Source: Verrucomicrobiales bacterium (GTDB lineage Bacteria; Verrucomicrobiota; Verrucomicrobiia; Limisphaerales; UBA9464). From it: a DNA stretch of 12,417 nucleotides. Positions 1 through 7,768 of this stretch are shown here, piece by piece; position 1 is the first letter of the stretch; each line of letters starts with the position of its first letter. The stretch is taken from positions 1 to 12,417 of the forward strand of contig DLVS01000105.1 of the NCBI GenBank assembly GCA_003445095.1, read 5' to 3'. Below the pieces are notes generated by a model. The model saw nothing but the letters and a program-made list of their open reading frames with translations. It had not been told where the DNA came from and made no database searches. A program made the translations under genes and the position numbers.

Positions 1-449
1 ATCGGCGTCTGAATCGAGGCAGAGTCCACTGTGATGACGGTCTCGCATGCAATCAGCCGACCGAAGGGAGCATAGACGCTGGGGATCGCCTTGGGCTCCG
101 GCAACCCTGCCGCGGTGTCGGCAAACAGACTGATCGGGGCCATCGGCGGCGGCGCATCGGGTTTCACCGGTGTTCCGACCGTGGTCGCAGAAGTGTTTGT
201 TCGGGGCTGAACTGACACCGGTTCAGGTTTGGGCAAGGGAGTTCGGAAAACCTCCATCGGCCGCTCGACAGTTTGCACCACCTGATCCGTACGGTTGGTC
301 CGCACTGGAAGCAGCATGTCGGGTTCGTCGCCGCCCGACCGCTCGCGCATCACGCCAAACACGAGCAGGCCACCGCCAAAGATCAGTCCAAACAGGAGCA
401 GTCGGCCGGATCTGGATTTCCAGAACTGTAGAAAGGTATTGGGAGTCAC
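1..449 (-). CDS. virB10: VirB10/TrbI-like T4SS scaffold protein, N-terminal part
   Basis: The visible part (149 codons) is the N-terminus of a VirB10/TrbI protein, which in known systems spans both membranes and links the inner-membrane ATPases to the outer-membrane ring. A GTG start at 449-447 overlaps the TGA of the VirB9-like gene by 4 bases, indicating translational coupling; no Shine-Dalgarno site is seen. A short cytoplasmic N-terminus (KSRSGR, about residues 11-16) is followed by one membrane segment (about 17-33), then a proline-rich periplasmic linker (about 70-107). The start of the conserved domain follows at about 126-149 (YAPFGRLIACETVITVDSAS), a motif I associate with VirB10-like proteins. 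The remaining beta-barrel domain is beyond the left edge. I am confident of the family, less so of the exact start. Confidence 0.85.
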   Translation of the reverse strand, partial: MTPNTFLQFWKSRSGRLLLFGLIFGGGLLVFGVMRERSGGDEPDMLLPVRTNRTDQVVQTVERPMEVFRTPLPKPEPVSVQPRTNTSATTVGTPVKPDAPPPMAPISLFADTAAGLPEPKAIPSVYAPFGRLIACETVITVDSASIQTP

Positions 450-1342
450 GGTTGATTGGCCCCGGTTTCACCCGGCAGCGGTTCAGGGTTTCCCGGCGAG
501 AGCGGCGGCTCCGGTGTCGCCCGAGTCACCAGCACGGAGAAATCATTCTTCAGGGAGAGTTCGGCCCTGGCTCCATCGGGAGTTCCGGTGACCGCAAAAT
601 AGACCGTGGTCTCTCCCCTGGGCGGCAGTACCCCGGGCGCATCGCTTATGGACTGGTGGTACAGCCGATCACCCGCCCGAACGGCGAAGGAATCTGGGCG
701 GTACCGGATCTCGCTGTCCGACTTGTTTCGCAGCCGAACGTGGAATACGAGGGTGTCCTCCGCGTTGAAGCGAAAGATCTCCTGAATCCGGATCTCGTAG
801 TCGTTGAAGTCCGTCACCGCGGGCGTGGCGGCAAAAGCTCTCGCCTCCACCTGTGCGACCGCTTCTGGGTGTTGCTGCCGTAGGAGCGGATACGCCTTGG
901 CTTTATCCAGCAGCGCCAACAAACGGGTCGGAGACACCGCGGGCGTCGGCAGGACCGAGGCAGGTGTTGCGCGCTCCTCCAGGTTAAGCGCCAGCACTGG
1001 CGCATTGCTTTCGACCAACTCGAAGACGTAAGTCCGCCGGTTCCACCGGATGTTCAGGTTCGCCGCGGTCCCGCGAGACGCTGCGCGAATCGAGAGGAAC
1101 GCCGAACCCTTGGTGTGGGCAAGTTGGAAGGCTCCCGAGAGCTTCGGATCGGCCGAGATTCCCGCTCCATCAATGGCGGCGATGGGACCGGGAAAGCTGA
1201 TGGTCGTCACCCGATTGGTCGCCACGGGAACGACCACAACAACACGGTCGTCGAGAATGGCCCGCTGAATGGATTCGGGCGCGGCGGCAACGATGTTGAC
1301 CGCCAGCAAGGCGAGGAACACCAGGCTACTTGAAGCTTTCAT
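446..1342 (-). CDS. VirB9/TrbG-like outer-membrane-complex protein
   Basis: This 298-aa secreted protein probably forms part of the periplasmic/outer-membrane core ring with VirB10. It starts with a Sec signal peptide (about residues 1-20, hydrophobic SLVFLALLAVNIVAAA). A beta-rich N-terminal domain (about 30-110) contains GTAANLNIRWNRRTYVFEL, resembling the VirB9/TrbG/CagX strand pattern. A linker rich in Ala and Pro follows. A second domain (about 178-274) holds RYRPDSFAVRAGDRLYHQS and GETTVYFAVTGTPDG, and the tail is proline-rich. The ATG at 1342 lies 17 nt inside the end of the upstream VirB8-like gene and has no Shine-Dalgarno site, so it is probably coupled; it overlaps VirB10 by 4 nt downstream. 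The VirB9 role rests on domain style and on its place between VirB8 and VirB10; the sequence is divergent from the Agrobacterium protein. Confidence 0.75.
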   Translation of the reverse strand: MKASSSLVFLALLAVNIVAAAPESIQRAILDDRVVVVVPVATNRVTTISFPGPIAAIDGAGISADPKLSGAFQLAHTKGSAFLSIRAASRGTAANLNIRWNRRTYVFELVESNAPVLALNLEERATPASVLPTPAVSPTRLLALLDKAKAYPLLRQQHPEAVAQVEARAFAATPAVTDFNDYEIRIQEIFRFNAEDTLVFHVRLRNKSDSEIRYRPDSFAVRAGDRLYHQSISDAPGVLPPRGETTVYFAVTGTPDGARAELSLKNDFSVLVTRATPEPPLSPGNPEPLPGETGANQP

Positions 1343-1997
1343 ACTTGAATTCGCCGACCGCCATCGGGAATCGCCCGTTGGCAGCCAGATTGGGGTTTCG
1401 GATCAGGCGGAGGCTCAGCTTGAAGTTGAACACCTCCGCGAATGCCTTCTCTTGAAAGATACCGTTGCGGATGACCTGTCCGCTGACGTTGGCCAGCACC
1501 TCGTTTTCCCGAGTGGTCAGGATATCAATCTTGGCGATCTCGGGCTTCTGATGGAGTTGCTTGGCGCGAAACTCGGCGGTCTCGCGGACGCGGATATCCT
1601 GGGCCTTTTGGTGCGCGGGCTTCAGGAAGGTCTGGGCGAGCAGTTGAGGCTGATCGAAGTCGCGCGGATTTCGGTTCAAGAAGGCAAGGGTCGCCAGCTC
1701 TGCCTGCTGGGCATGGAGTTCCTTGGCCTCCTGAAACTCCAGTAGCGGGCTGATGTAATAGGTTTGGGCAGGATCAATGATCACCACCCGTTCGCGGTGC
1801 TTAAACTGCTGCACCAAATGGTAGCGGTCGAAGGCGGCCAATCCGCTCACCGCCACGGCGACGAAGAACCAGAACCACGGCAGCCGGTCACGCTGGGCGA
1901 AGAGTTGGGTAGGGTCAAAACGCCGCTGTGCCGGACCGAACTTTGACGAATCGGTGGTAGGACGGGTCTCTCGTAGAGTGGGTGCAGTCGCGTTCAT
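1326..1997 (-). CDS. VirB8/TrbF-like bitopic inner-membrane protein
   Basis: This 223-aa protein has a hydrophilic cytoplasmic N-terminus (about 1-38), one membrane helix (about 39-56, PWFWFFVAVAVSGLAAF) and a periplasmic domain of about 165 residues. That is the topology and size expected of VirB8/TrbF, an assembly factor that contacts VirB6, VirB9 and VirB10. The periplasmic part ends in a beta-rich stretch (about 157-223) compatible with the NTF2-like fold of VirB8, though I cannot verify the fold by eye. The gene follows the VirB6-like gene by 6 nt and overlaps the VirB9-like gene by 17 nt. No Shine-Dalgarno site precedes the ATG. The assignment relies on topology and gene order more than on residue motifs; TraK/TraE-type periplasmic proteins would be alternatives. 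Confidence 0.7.
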   Translation of the reverse strand: MNATAPTLRETRPTTDSSKFGPAQRRFDPTQLFAQRDRLPWFWFFVAVAVSGLAAFDRYHLVQQFKHRERVVIIDPAQTYYISPLLEFQEAKELHAQQAELATLAFLNRNPRDFDQPQLLAQTFLKPAHQKAQDIRVRETAEFRAKQLHQKPEIAKIDILTTRENEVLANVSGQVIRNGIFQEKAFAEVFNFKLSLRLIRNPNLAANGRFPMAVGEFKYESFK

Positions 1998-2003
1998 GGT
2001 GGC

Positions 2004-3077
2004 TTAGTAATATTGGCGGCGATCCTTCGCGATGAGTTCACGGACGGCCTTGTCTCCCGTGATGTCGTCGCCTGGGCGACCCCGGGCGCTTCGCGGGGGA
2101 AGCCCACTGCCGGCGATGATGATGGCTCCTGCGCTGCCATGTCCGGCCGCGGTGGACAGCGTGCTCAGGACGGCCGCCATTCCGGCCGCGCCAGCCGTCA
2201 CGAGGGGAATCCCGGTTGCGGCGGCCACCGCTCCAGCTCCGGCGGTTGTCGCGGCCGTCTGCAACGCACCGCTGAAGGCCCCGGCCACCAACTGGCTTCC
2301 CGCCAGCGCACCGGAGGTGAAGACCTTCTGAATCACCAACGGTGCGGAAACCGTGCTGAACACGACCCAGAACGAAAGCAGTGCAAGCCCGACCAGATTC
2401 TGGAGCCCGTAGGCTGTCGATGTCGGGTCTATGAACCTCAATGCCGGATCGGTCATGAAATCGAGAAACCCCTGCGTGATAAGAGCAGCGACGGCCCAGC
2501 CCAGCGGCCACAGCAAGACGCCAACGAGATTCAGCAGGTACCGCGAACCCACCGACCTCAGCGGGTGAATCGCCATCAGACCGATGAGGAGCGGCGAGAG
2601 CGCATAGCCCAGGTAGAGAATCACCTTTTGGAATACGTAAGCCCAGAAGAGGAGGAACGAGGCAAATTGGCCCACCAACCACAGCGCACCCGAGATAAAG
2701 GTCTCGATGGTGAATCCGTTGAGATCACTCAGGATATCCCACCACGAACGCTCAGCTCCGGTGTCGCGCTTCACGACCAACAAAGCGTCGTACTGGTCGC
2801 GGACCGCTGCCGGATCAACTCCAAGGCCAGAGACGATGGATTCCTGGAGCAACTCCTGAATGCGATCTCCCCATTCCGGCAAGAGGACCAGCAACGCGGT
2901 CAAAATGAGTAGCCGTATGAGATGGAGCATCATCGTCTTCGGCGAGAAGCCGTGCATGACGAAGGTGATCGTCCCCACGATAAACAGCATGAACGCCACC
3001 ACACGGAGGAGGGCGTGCAGCTCAGCGCACTTCTGGAGGAACGTCGGAAAGATCTGCTCGAAGGTGGCCATAGTCAT
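2004..3077 (-). CDS. VirB6/TrbL-like polytopic inner-membrane channel protein
   Basis: This 357-aa protein is strongly hydrophobic, with likely membrane segments near residues 22-42, 50-67, 125-148, 150-172, 182-203 and 226-246. A soluble stretch (about 68-118) containing a WWDILSDLNG motif lies between the second and third. After the last segment comes an Ala/Gly-rich region (about 255-325) and a short charged tail. This matches VirB6/TrbL proteins, which form the inner-membrane part of the T4SS channel. Two in-frame ATGs (3077 and 3071) are both possible; upstream there is only a weak AAGA-like sequence. The gene begins 7 nt after the VirB5-like gene and ends 6 nt before the VirB8-like gene, so it belongs to the same transcription unit. 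Recognition is from topology, length and position. Confidence 0.8.
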   Translation of the reverse strand: MTMATFEQIFPTFLQKCAELHALLRVVAFMLFIVGTITFVMHGFSPKTMMLHLIRLLILTALLVLLPEWGDRIQELLQESIVSGLGVDPAAVRDQYDALLVVKRDTGAERSWWDILSDLNGFTIETFISGALWLVGQFASFLLFWAYVFQKVILYLGYALSPLLIGLMAIHPLRSVGSRYLLNLVGVLLWPLGWAVAALITQGFLDFMTDPALRFIDPTSTAYGLQNLVGLALLSFWVVFSTVSAPLVIQKVFTSGALAGSQLVAGAFSGALQTAATTAGAGAVAAATGIPLVTAGAAGMAAVLSTLSTAAGHGSAGAIIIAGSGLPPRSARGRPGDDITGDKAVRELIAKDRRQYY

Positions 3078-3084
3078 ATTGGTC

Positions 3085-3894
3085 TTACCGTGTGGGAAAC
3101 CGCGTCGCCTGGTTCAGGATCTGGAACGTTTGGCCGTACCGGGCAACGGCTTCGCGGAATTCAGCGTGCTGCTGCTCCTTCTTCGCCTCGACCTGACGCT
3201 GTACGTCGGCCCGATTCGCGATGTCCTGAACGATGGCGGACGCACTGGCCTGCGCGACCTCATGTTCCGTGCTGTCGAGGGCCGTTCCCAGGCCCACCAA
3301 TACGCCGGTCAGCTTCTGGACCTCCGCGTCCGTCTGGGCGGATTTCAGCTCCTCGGTCGTTTTCACGATCTCGTTTTTGAGCGAAACCCGCCGCGCCGCG
3401 GCATCGCCAACGACGCCAAGAAAATTGGCGGCTGTCTGCTGAACGGCACCGATGGCCCGATAAGGCTCCGCCCGACGGTGAATCACCTCACCCCCGGGCG
3501 TGGAGAACGTCTCTCCAACGGCGTGATACAGTCCGTTAGCGCTATCGAGCATCGCGGTGGTCGCATTGGCGGCCGCCTGAAGTTCACCCAACGTCTGACC
3601 GACCTCCGTTTTCGCCAGGTCTGCGGTCAAGACACCGATGGATTCCGGGACCATGGCGGCAGGATTTCCGAACAGGTCCACATAGTGATGCAGCGTGTTG
3701 ACCTGTTCCGTCAGTTGCTCGATCTGGCTGACCTGGTGGCTGATGATTTCGACGAACTTCGCGATCTCCTGGGCGGTACCGATGATCTGTTGGGTGTGGA
3801 CCGCGGGGTCATAGACGGTCCATTGGGCTCGGGCCGGGGATGCGAACGCGGCGAGGGTCAGGACGACAATGAGGTTGGCTTTGTGGCGATTCAT
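3085..3894 (-). CDS. VirB5/TrbJ-like periplasmic T4SS protein
   Basis: A 269-aa exported protein with a clear signal peptide (residues 1-23, cleavage likely after ARA before QWTVYD). The mature N-terminus contains the VYDP motif followed by long amphipathic helices with many Gln residues (QIIGTAQEIAKFVEIISHQV, then a QIEQLTEQVNTLHHYVDLFG stretch). This is typical of TrbJ/VirB5 proteins, which are helical and act as minor pilus or adhesin-like components. The C-terminal third (about 175-260) is also predicted helical, with many Ala, Glu and Gln. It has the best ribosome-binding site in the operon: AGGAG overlapping the TAG stop of the lipoprotein gene, 6 nt before the ATG. The family call is good; the exact role in this divergent system is inferred. 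Confidence 0.8.
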   Translation of the reverse strand: MNRHKANLIVVLTLAAFASPARAQWTVYDPAVHTQQIIGTAQEIAKFVEIISHQVSQIEQLTEQVNTLHHYVDLFGNPAAMVPESIGVLTADLAKTEVGQTLGELQAAANATTAMLDSANGLYHAVGETFSTPGGEVIHRRAEPYRAIGAVQQTAANFLGVVGDAAARRVSLKNEIVKTTEELKSAQTDAEVQKLTGVLVGLGTALDSTEHEVAQASASAIVQDIANRADVQRQVEAKKEQQHAEFREAVARYGQTFQILNQATRFPTR

Positions 3895-3900
3895 GAGCGT

Positions 3901-3905
3901 CTCCT
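3901..3905 (-). promoter_or_regulatory. Shine-Dalgarno site of the VirB5-like gene
   Basis: On the coding strand AGGAG lies 6 nt before the ATG at 3894 and overlaps the TAG stop codon of the lipoprotein gene. It fixes the start codon. It stands out because most genes in this operon have no recognisable Shine-Dalgarno site and appear to rely on coupling. Confidence 0.7.
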
Positions 3906-4326
3906 ATTCTTCGATGCGCAGGAATTTGGTGGTGGGTTGGAAGGTGACGCCGTCAATGCGCTGTTCGGGGAGTTGAACCGGATACAGGCGGACGTTTGCG
4001 ACACGGTTTCGCTGACGCTGGAGCGCGACGTAGAGCCAGTACTGTTGTTTGACCGCGTCGCTCTTTCCCTTGTCGTACCCGGACGCGTAGGCCTTCGTCG
4101 TCTCCTTCTTGGCCAGGTAGTGCATGCCCTCACTGAGGAGCACGCCGCCCGCGGCACCCGCCGTCGTGGCGATGGGGTTTCCATTCGACAGTTCGTAGCC
4201 GAGGTAGGCACCCCCGGCCCCGAGCACGGTGTCGCCAATGGGTCGGGTGGCCGCGCATCCGGTAAGAAGGCACAGGAACACGGCGAGCAGAACGGAACGT
4301 TGGGGGTGATCGGTATCGGATTTCAT
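3904..4326 (-). CDS. T4SS-associated lipoprotein (VirB7 position)
   Basis: A 140-aa predicted lipoprotein. The N-terminus is a lipoprotein signal peptide with lipobox LTGC, giving Cys24 as the lipidated residue. A glycine-rich segment follows (about 31-62, with GAGGAYLGYE and TAGAAGGVLL), resembling glycine-zipper membrane-associated sequences. The C-terminal half is soluble and mixed, with charged residues and aromatic YWLY at about 96-99. The ATG overlaps the TGA of VirB4 (ATGA), so translation is probably coupled. In virB-type operons a small lipoprotein (VirB7) stabilises VirB9 in the outer membrane. A similar role here is inferred from lipidation and cluster membership only, since this protein is longer than typical VirB7 and I see no sequence match. 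Export and lipidation are well supported; the function is not. Confidence 0.8.
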   Translation of the reverse strand: MKSDTDHPQRSVLLAVFLCLLTGCAATRPIGDTVLGAGGAYLGYELSNGNPIATTAGAAGGVLLSEGMHYLAKKETTKAYASGYDKGKSDAVKQQYWLYVALQRQRNRVANVRLYPVQLPEQRIDGVTFQPTTKFLRIEE

Positions 4327-7070
4327 GGGAGTGACTCTTTGGATTCGTGGATTGGCGAAGAGGAACGGCGGGCGTGGGCAATGATTCCCTCGACGACGCT
4401 TGGGCTCTGCCGCAGCTCGCGGGCGCGTCTATCAAAGTGTTCTCCGCTCGAACTGGAGCAGTAGAGCATCTCCGGCGACGCGATGTTGTGGACGGTCCCG
4501 CAGAGGGCGCGGGTCGAGTCGGTGTGCAGGTAGGTGAAGGGCGAATACTTCTCCCCCGCCTGATGATCCGGCAGCGGGTAGTTCATAATCGCATGCTGCG
4601 TGACCTCGGGGATCGCGATGTCCCGCCCCATGTCCTCCAAGTCAGTCCGGTCGTTCTGGCGGAGGATGAAAAATTGCCGTGAATTGCCGAACACCGCCGA
4701 CCGGATCCGGCTCTGCTTGAACCGGGCGTACTGCTGCACAATGGAAATGTTCCAGCAGTTGAACTTCCGGAGCTGGGCGTAGCTCTCCTGCACGATTTCC
4801 TGGCCGCCAGGAATGTCGAGGAATCGGGCCACCTCCTCGTACACGTTCCGTTTCCGGACGGCCCGCGGCAGCGTCATGATGTGCTTGCGGGCGTGGTTGG
4901 TGATCAGGAAGCCCGCCGCCGCCTTAAGTTCCTTGGCCGACTCCGGGATGTAGCCCAACTCGAAGTGGGCGATTCGGCCGGTCAACGACAGGTTGCTCGT
5001 GCCGTCGAACAGGCACCCATAGTTGCCGTCTCGACACCAGGGGAGGAGCAGCGTGGCAATCTCCATGATCTGGTCCCGCTCGGCCCCCATCGGATCGAGC
5101 ATCATCAGCTCCTGCAGCATCCGGTGAGTTGGGAACTCGTCGGCGCCAAAGTGCGCGAAAGCCAGATTGCGGACTTCCTTACTGGTCTTGGGGTCTTTGA
5201 GAAACTTCAGCGCGGCAGCTTCATGGACCAGACGCTGATAGTTCTCCGCCTCGTCGGGGTGGCTCGCCTTCCAGTCTCGGAAGTCCGCAAAAGTTTCCAG
5301 GCTCGTCGCTCCGGGCGGCATGCGTTCCTCCCGGAATCGCTGCAACGTCAGCGCATGACGGGCCAGTTCGAGAAGTTGGTCATGGCGCCGTTTGCACCAG
5401 TCCTGAAACGCATCCTCGTAAAGCAAGTTGAGGTACTTGGCGATCTGCGCCTGCCGCAGCATCTGTTTGTCCTCCTGGGCACTGACGCCGATCATGCGCG
5501 CCACCAAGGCGGTCGCGGCCGACAGGTGATCGGGCGTCAACGGCAGTCCCTTCGTGTCGAGGTAGTTGATCGTCAGGTCGCCATCCGGATGGATGATGAT
5601 GGGCCGGGCACCCTCCTCGACCGTGGCGGTGTAGATGCCGTAGCTGAGGCCTTCCTCAATGATGACCGTGTAGCCGAAGTACCCCTCGGTTTGCGTCAAC
5701 AGGTCGCAGACCGTGACGGACTTTCCGGCCCCGGACATGCCCAGTAGCACCGCGTGCTGAGGGGCTTTGTTGTCGTCGGAACCGGAGAAAGTTTCGATGC
5801 CGATGAGGTTGCTGGCCGGCCCGTCGTAGATGGCCTCGGCGGTGGCGAGGTGACCGGTAAAAGTGCTCGTGACCGGCAGCATGTCCGCCAGGTAGCGATG
5901 TTCGGCGTAGAGCTTGCGATGCTGGTAGCGGCCCCAGGTCCAACCCGGCCAGGTCTGGAAGAAGAGATTCTTGGAGGTGCTGGGCAAGTTGCTCTCGAAG
6001 TACTGCGCCGCGTTCATCGAGTTGACCGCGTTCTTGATCGCCCCCGCCTTGGCATTCAGGCCGTCCCGGGTCTTGTCCCACACTCGAATCACGAAGAGGG
6101 CGTGGAAGGGAATCGTCTGCCCCTGCATCAGCGCGTGAATCTTCTTCGCCTTCTTCTCCATCACCGTGAGCAGGGAGATCTTCTTTTCGCTGGCGTAGTC
6201 GCCTGCCACCCGGTCGTGCTCCTTCTCCTCCTTGGAGATCTCCCGGGTCACCGGCAGCGGATCCACATTGACGGTGATGGTGTAGTCCAGGAGACGCAGG
6301 TTGGTGAGGCGCTGGATGATTCCTGGATACGTCGTGCGCGGCCACCGGGTCAGGACAATCAACGAGTGGTAATGACCATCGAGGAAGAACCCGAAATCAC
6401 TCTGCCCATTCCCCTCGCTGTGCCAGCAGTTTTCTTGGATGGAGAGTTCGGGCACGAAGCCGTCCGCCGGATCAAAGTCGAACCGCTCGTTCAGCGAGGG
6501 ATTGAGGAACCGTGTGAATTGCCGGAAGTGGTCGAGGTCGCTCATCGGCAGCACGCGGGCGCCCGTACTCCCAAAAATCTCCAGCAGGAGCCGGTGAACG
6601 TGCTCAAACTCGGTCTGGAGTTGATCCAGCAGGGCGCGGTAGTAGTCGCGTCGGGCACCGGCGCTCTGAAACGCCTTCGGGATATTCTCCAGTCCTCGCG
6701 AGACATAGAGAATCACCCGCTGGCGGCGGAGCTTTCGTTCGGCCATCGCCTTCCAATACCGGGAGAACCGCTCGTTGCGCGCGCGCCGCGTCCAGACATT
6801 GCTGCACCGCTCAGTTTCCGCCTGGTAGCGCAGCAGGTCCGTGCGGTAATCCGAATCGCAGAAGTACTGAACCTGAAGCCTCTGGTTCTCGTGGAGGGAG
6901 GCCAGCAGAAGGCAGAGCTGGTCCTGGAACTCATTGAGATCCCCAATCGGCGAGTTGGTCAGATCGGGCGCTTCGAAGACGAAACCCTTGGCCACGTATC
7001 CGCCGCGGCGCAGGTGATTGAAGACAACCAGGTCCCGGACGAAATACCCATTGGGAGCGCGTTCGAACAT
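4323..7070 (-). CDS. virB4: VirB4/TrbE-family T4SS ATPase
   Basis: A 915-aa cytoplasmic or inner-membrane-associated ATPase that powers pilus assembly and substrate transfer. The N-terminal half (about 1-400) is the CagE/TrbE/VirB4-type domain. Walker A is GMSGAGKS at 444-451. The Walker B position appears to be NVYEEVARFL (742-751), with Glu-Glu where most VirB4 proteins have Asp-Glu. The conserved C-terminal motif is VQQYARFKQS (about 778-787), followed by a GNSRQFFILRQND stretch at about 795-807. Length is slightly above the usual 800-900 residues. The ATG is 2 nt after the stop of the small helical gene, without a Shine-Dalgarno site; the stop overlaps the lipoprotein start. Family recognition is very secure. 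Whether the Walker B change is normal for this lineage is not decidable from one sequence. Confidence 0.95.
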   Translation of the reverse strand: MFERAPNGYFVRDLVVFNHLRRGGYVAKGFVFEAPDLTNSPIGDLNEFQDQLCLLLASLHENQRLQVQYFCDSDYRTDLLRYQAETERCSNVWTRRARNERFSRYWKAMAERKLRRQRVILYVSRGLENIPKAFQSAGARRDYYRALLDQLQTEFEHVHRLLLEIFGSTGARVLPMSDLDHFRQFTRFLNPSLNERFDFDPADGFVPELSIQENCWHSEGNGQSDFGFFLDGHYHSLIVLTRWPRTTYPGIIQRLTNLRLLDYTITVNVDPLPVTREISKEEKEHDRVAGDYASEKKISLLTVMEKKAKKIHALMQGQTIPFHALFVIRVWDKTRDGLNAKAGAIKNAVNSMNAAQYFESNLPSTSKNLFFQTWPGWTWGRYQHRKLYAEHRYLADMLPVTSTFTGHLATAEAIYDGPASNLIGIETFSGSDDNKAPQHAVLLGMSGAGKSVTVCDLLTQTEGYFGYTVIIEEGLSYGIYTATVEEGARPIIIHPDGDLTINYLDTKGLPLTPDHLSAATALVARMIGVSAQEDKQMLRQAQIAKYLNLLYEDAFQDWCKRRHDQLLELARHALTLQRFREERMPPGATSLETFADFRDWKASHPDEAENYQRLVHEAAALKFLKDPKTSKEVRNLAFAHFGADEFPTHRMLQELMMLDPMGAERDQIMEIATLLLPWCRDGNYGCLFDGTSNLSLTGRIAHFELGYIPESAKELKAAAGFLITNHARKHIMTLPRAVRKRNVYEEVARFLDIPGGQEIVQESYAQLRKFNCWNISIVQQYARFKQSRIRSAVFGNSRQFFILRQNDRTDLEDMGRDIAIPEVTQHAIMNYPLPDHQAGEKYSPFTYLHTDSTRALCGTVHNIASPEMLYCSSSSGEHFDRRARELRQSPSVVEGIIAHARRSSSPIHESKESLP

Positions 7071-7072
7071 AC

Positions 7073-7366
7073 TCAGCCAGTCGTCTGATGGTGGGAATTG
7101 CTGCGGTGAGCCCGAGCAACCAGGGTCTCGGTAAGCCGCTTAGCCTTGATGAGATCTTCTTGGAGTTGGTCCACGGTCCGGGCGCGGCCGGGTTCATTGA
7201 CCGCGATGTAGCCTTCGTGAACGTGGCTCAAGGCGCGCTCCATGTGCGCGCGGGCCGCCGCGTCAAGACCGTGCACGTGGAGGCTGCGCCGCAGCGCCTT
7301 CTCGGCGGTGTCCAGGTTGGCGAGCAACTCGCGTTGCTCCCTCTGGCGGATGGTCAGCGTTTCCAT
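7073..7366 (-). CDS. Small helical protein of unknown function between VirB3-like and VirB4
   Basis: I do not recognise this gene. From the ATG at 7366 it encodes about 97 aa, soluble, charged and almost entirely predicted helical: one helix at about 5-30 with heptad-like leucines, another at about 36-55 (AAARAHMERALSHVHEGY), and a third at about 63-88. It has no signal peptide or membrane segment, so it is probably cytoplasmic. A good Shine-Dalgarno site, GAGGA, lies 6 nt before this ATG. A TTG two codons upstream would overlap the VirB3-like stop (TTGA) but fits the site less well. It ends 2 nt before VirB4. Its fixed place in the operon suggests a VirB3/VirB4-associated accessory or chaperone-like protein, but that is inference. 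Confidence 0.75.
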   Translation of the reverse strand: METLTIRQREQRELLANLDTAEKALRRSLHVHGLDAAARAHMERALSHVHEGYIAVNEPGRARTVDQLQEDLIKAKRLTETLVARAHRSNSHHQTTG

Positions 7367-7368
7367 GG

Positions 7369-7719
7369 TCAATCCTCGGCAAGTGGGTGGCGGAGGTGAG
7401 AGGAGGGACCGGGGGGGCAGGTTTCCGGACTGAATCCGGTTCCTGACAGCCAGAATTCCAAGCAGTCGCGGTCGTACCCGGGCGGCTTGCCCTGTCTCAG
7501 CCCAAAGATGTAGGCGAGGCAGAACAGCACCGGGACGACCGCGACCCCGAAGGCGGTCATCAGGCCGGCCTTGCAGCCGACCAGGACCACGAAGAACAGA
7601 GTCAGGCCCGCACTAACACCACCGACGAGCCACCAGAATAGGTTCCCATCGAGTCCCCAGGTACGCCCGGCGGAGTCGGAAGCCGCATTCGAGTCGGTGA
7701 GCCGAAGATCCGTCTTCAT
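7369..7719 (-). CDS. VirB3-like small inner-membrane protein
   Basis: This 116-aa protein has a polar N-terminus (1-26), two closely spaced membrane helices (about 27-48 and 52-73) and a C-terminal segment with the motif GLRQGKPPGYDRDCLEFWL (about 73-91). Two membrane helices followed by a KPPGY-like region is the layout of VirB3/TrbD/TraL-type proteins, which associate with VirB4. The position between the pilin and VirB4 genes supports that reading. Two cysteines (Cys49, Cys67) lie in or near the membrane helices. No Shine-Dalgarno site precedes the ATG. It overlaps or abuts the next gene, so it belongs to the operon. VirB3 proteins are short and poorly conserved, so the assignment is moderate. 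Confidence 0.65.
   Translation of the reverse strand: MKTDLRLTDSNAASDSAGRTWGLDGNLFWWLVGGVSAGLTLFFVVLVGCKAGLMTAFGVAVVPVLFCLAYIFGLRQGKPPGYDRDCLEFWLSGTGFSPETCPPGPSSHLRHPLAED
7373..7377 (-). promoter_or_regulatory. Shine-Dalgarno site deciding the start of the small helical gene
   Basis: GAGGA on the coding strand is 6 nt before the ATG at 7366. It favours that ATG over the TTG at 7372, which would be adjacent to the site with no spacing. Confidence 0.6.
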
Positions 7720-7768
7720 GGTGAGCGCTCTGGTGGAGGAAGTGATGGGGTGGTGGTCGAGCCTTGGA

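Noticed and set aside
2860..4464. Long plus-strand open frame (534 codons) opposite the VirB5-like, lipoprotein and VirB6-like genes
   Set aside because: It is antisense to three well-supported genes, has an Arg/Gly/Asp-rich composition typical of GC-rich shadow frames and shows no domain motif.
5754..7088. Plus-strand open frame of 444 codons opposite VirB4
   Set aside because: It mirrors the VirB4 coding sequence, has no ribosome-binding site and no recognisable family; a codon-bias artefact.
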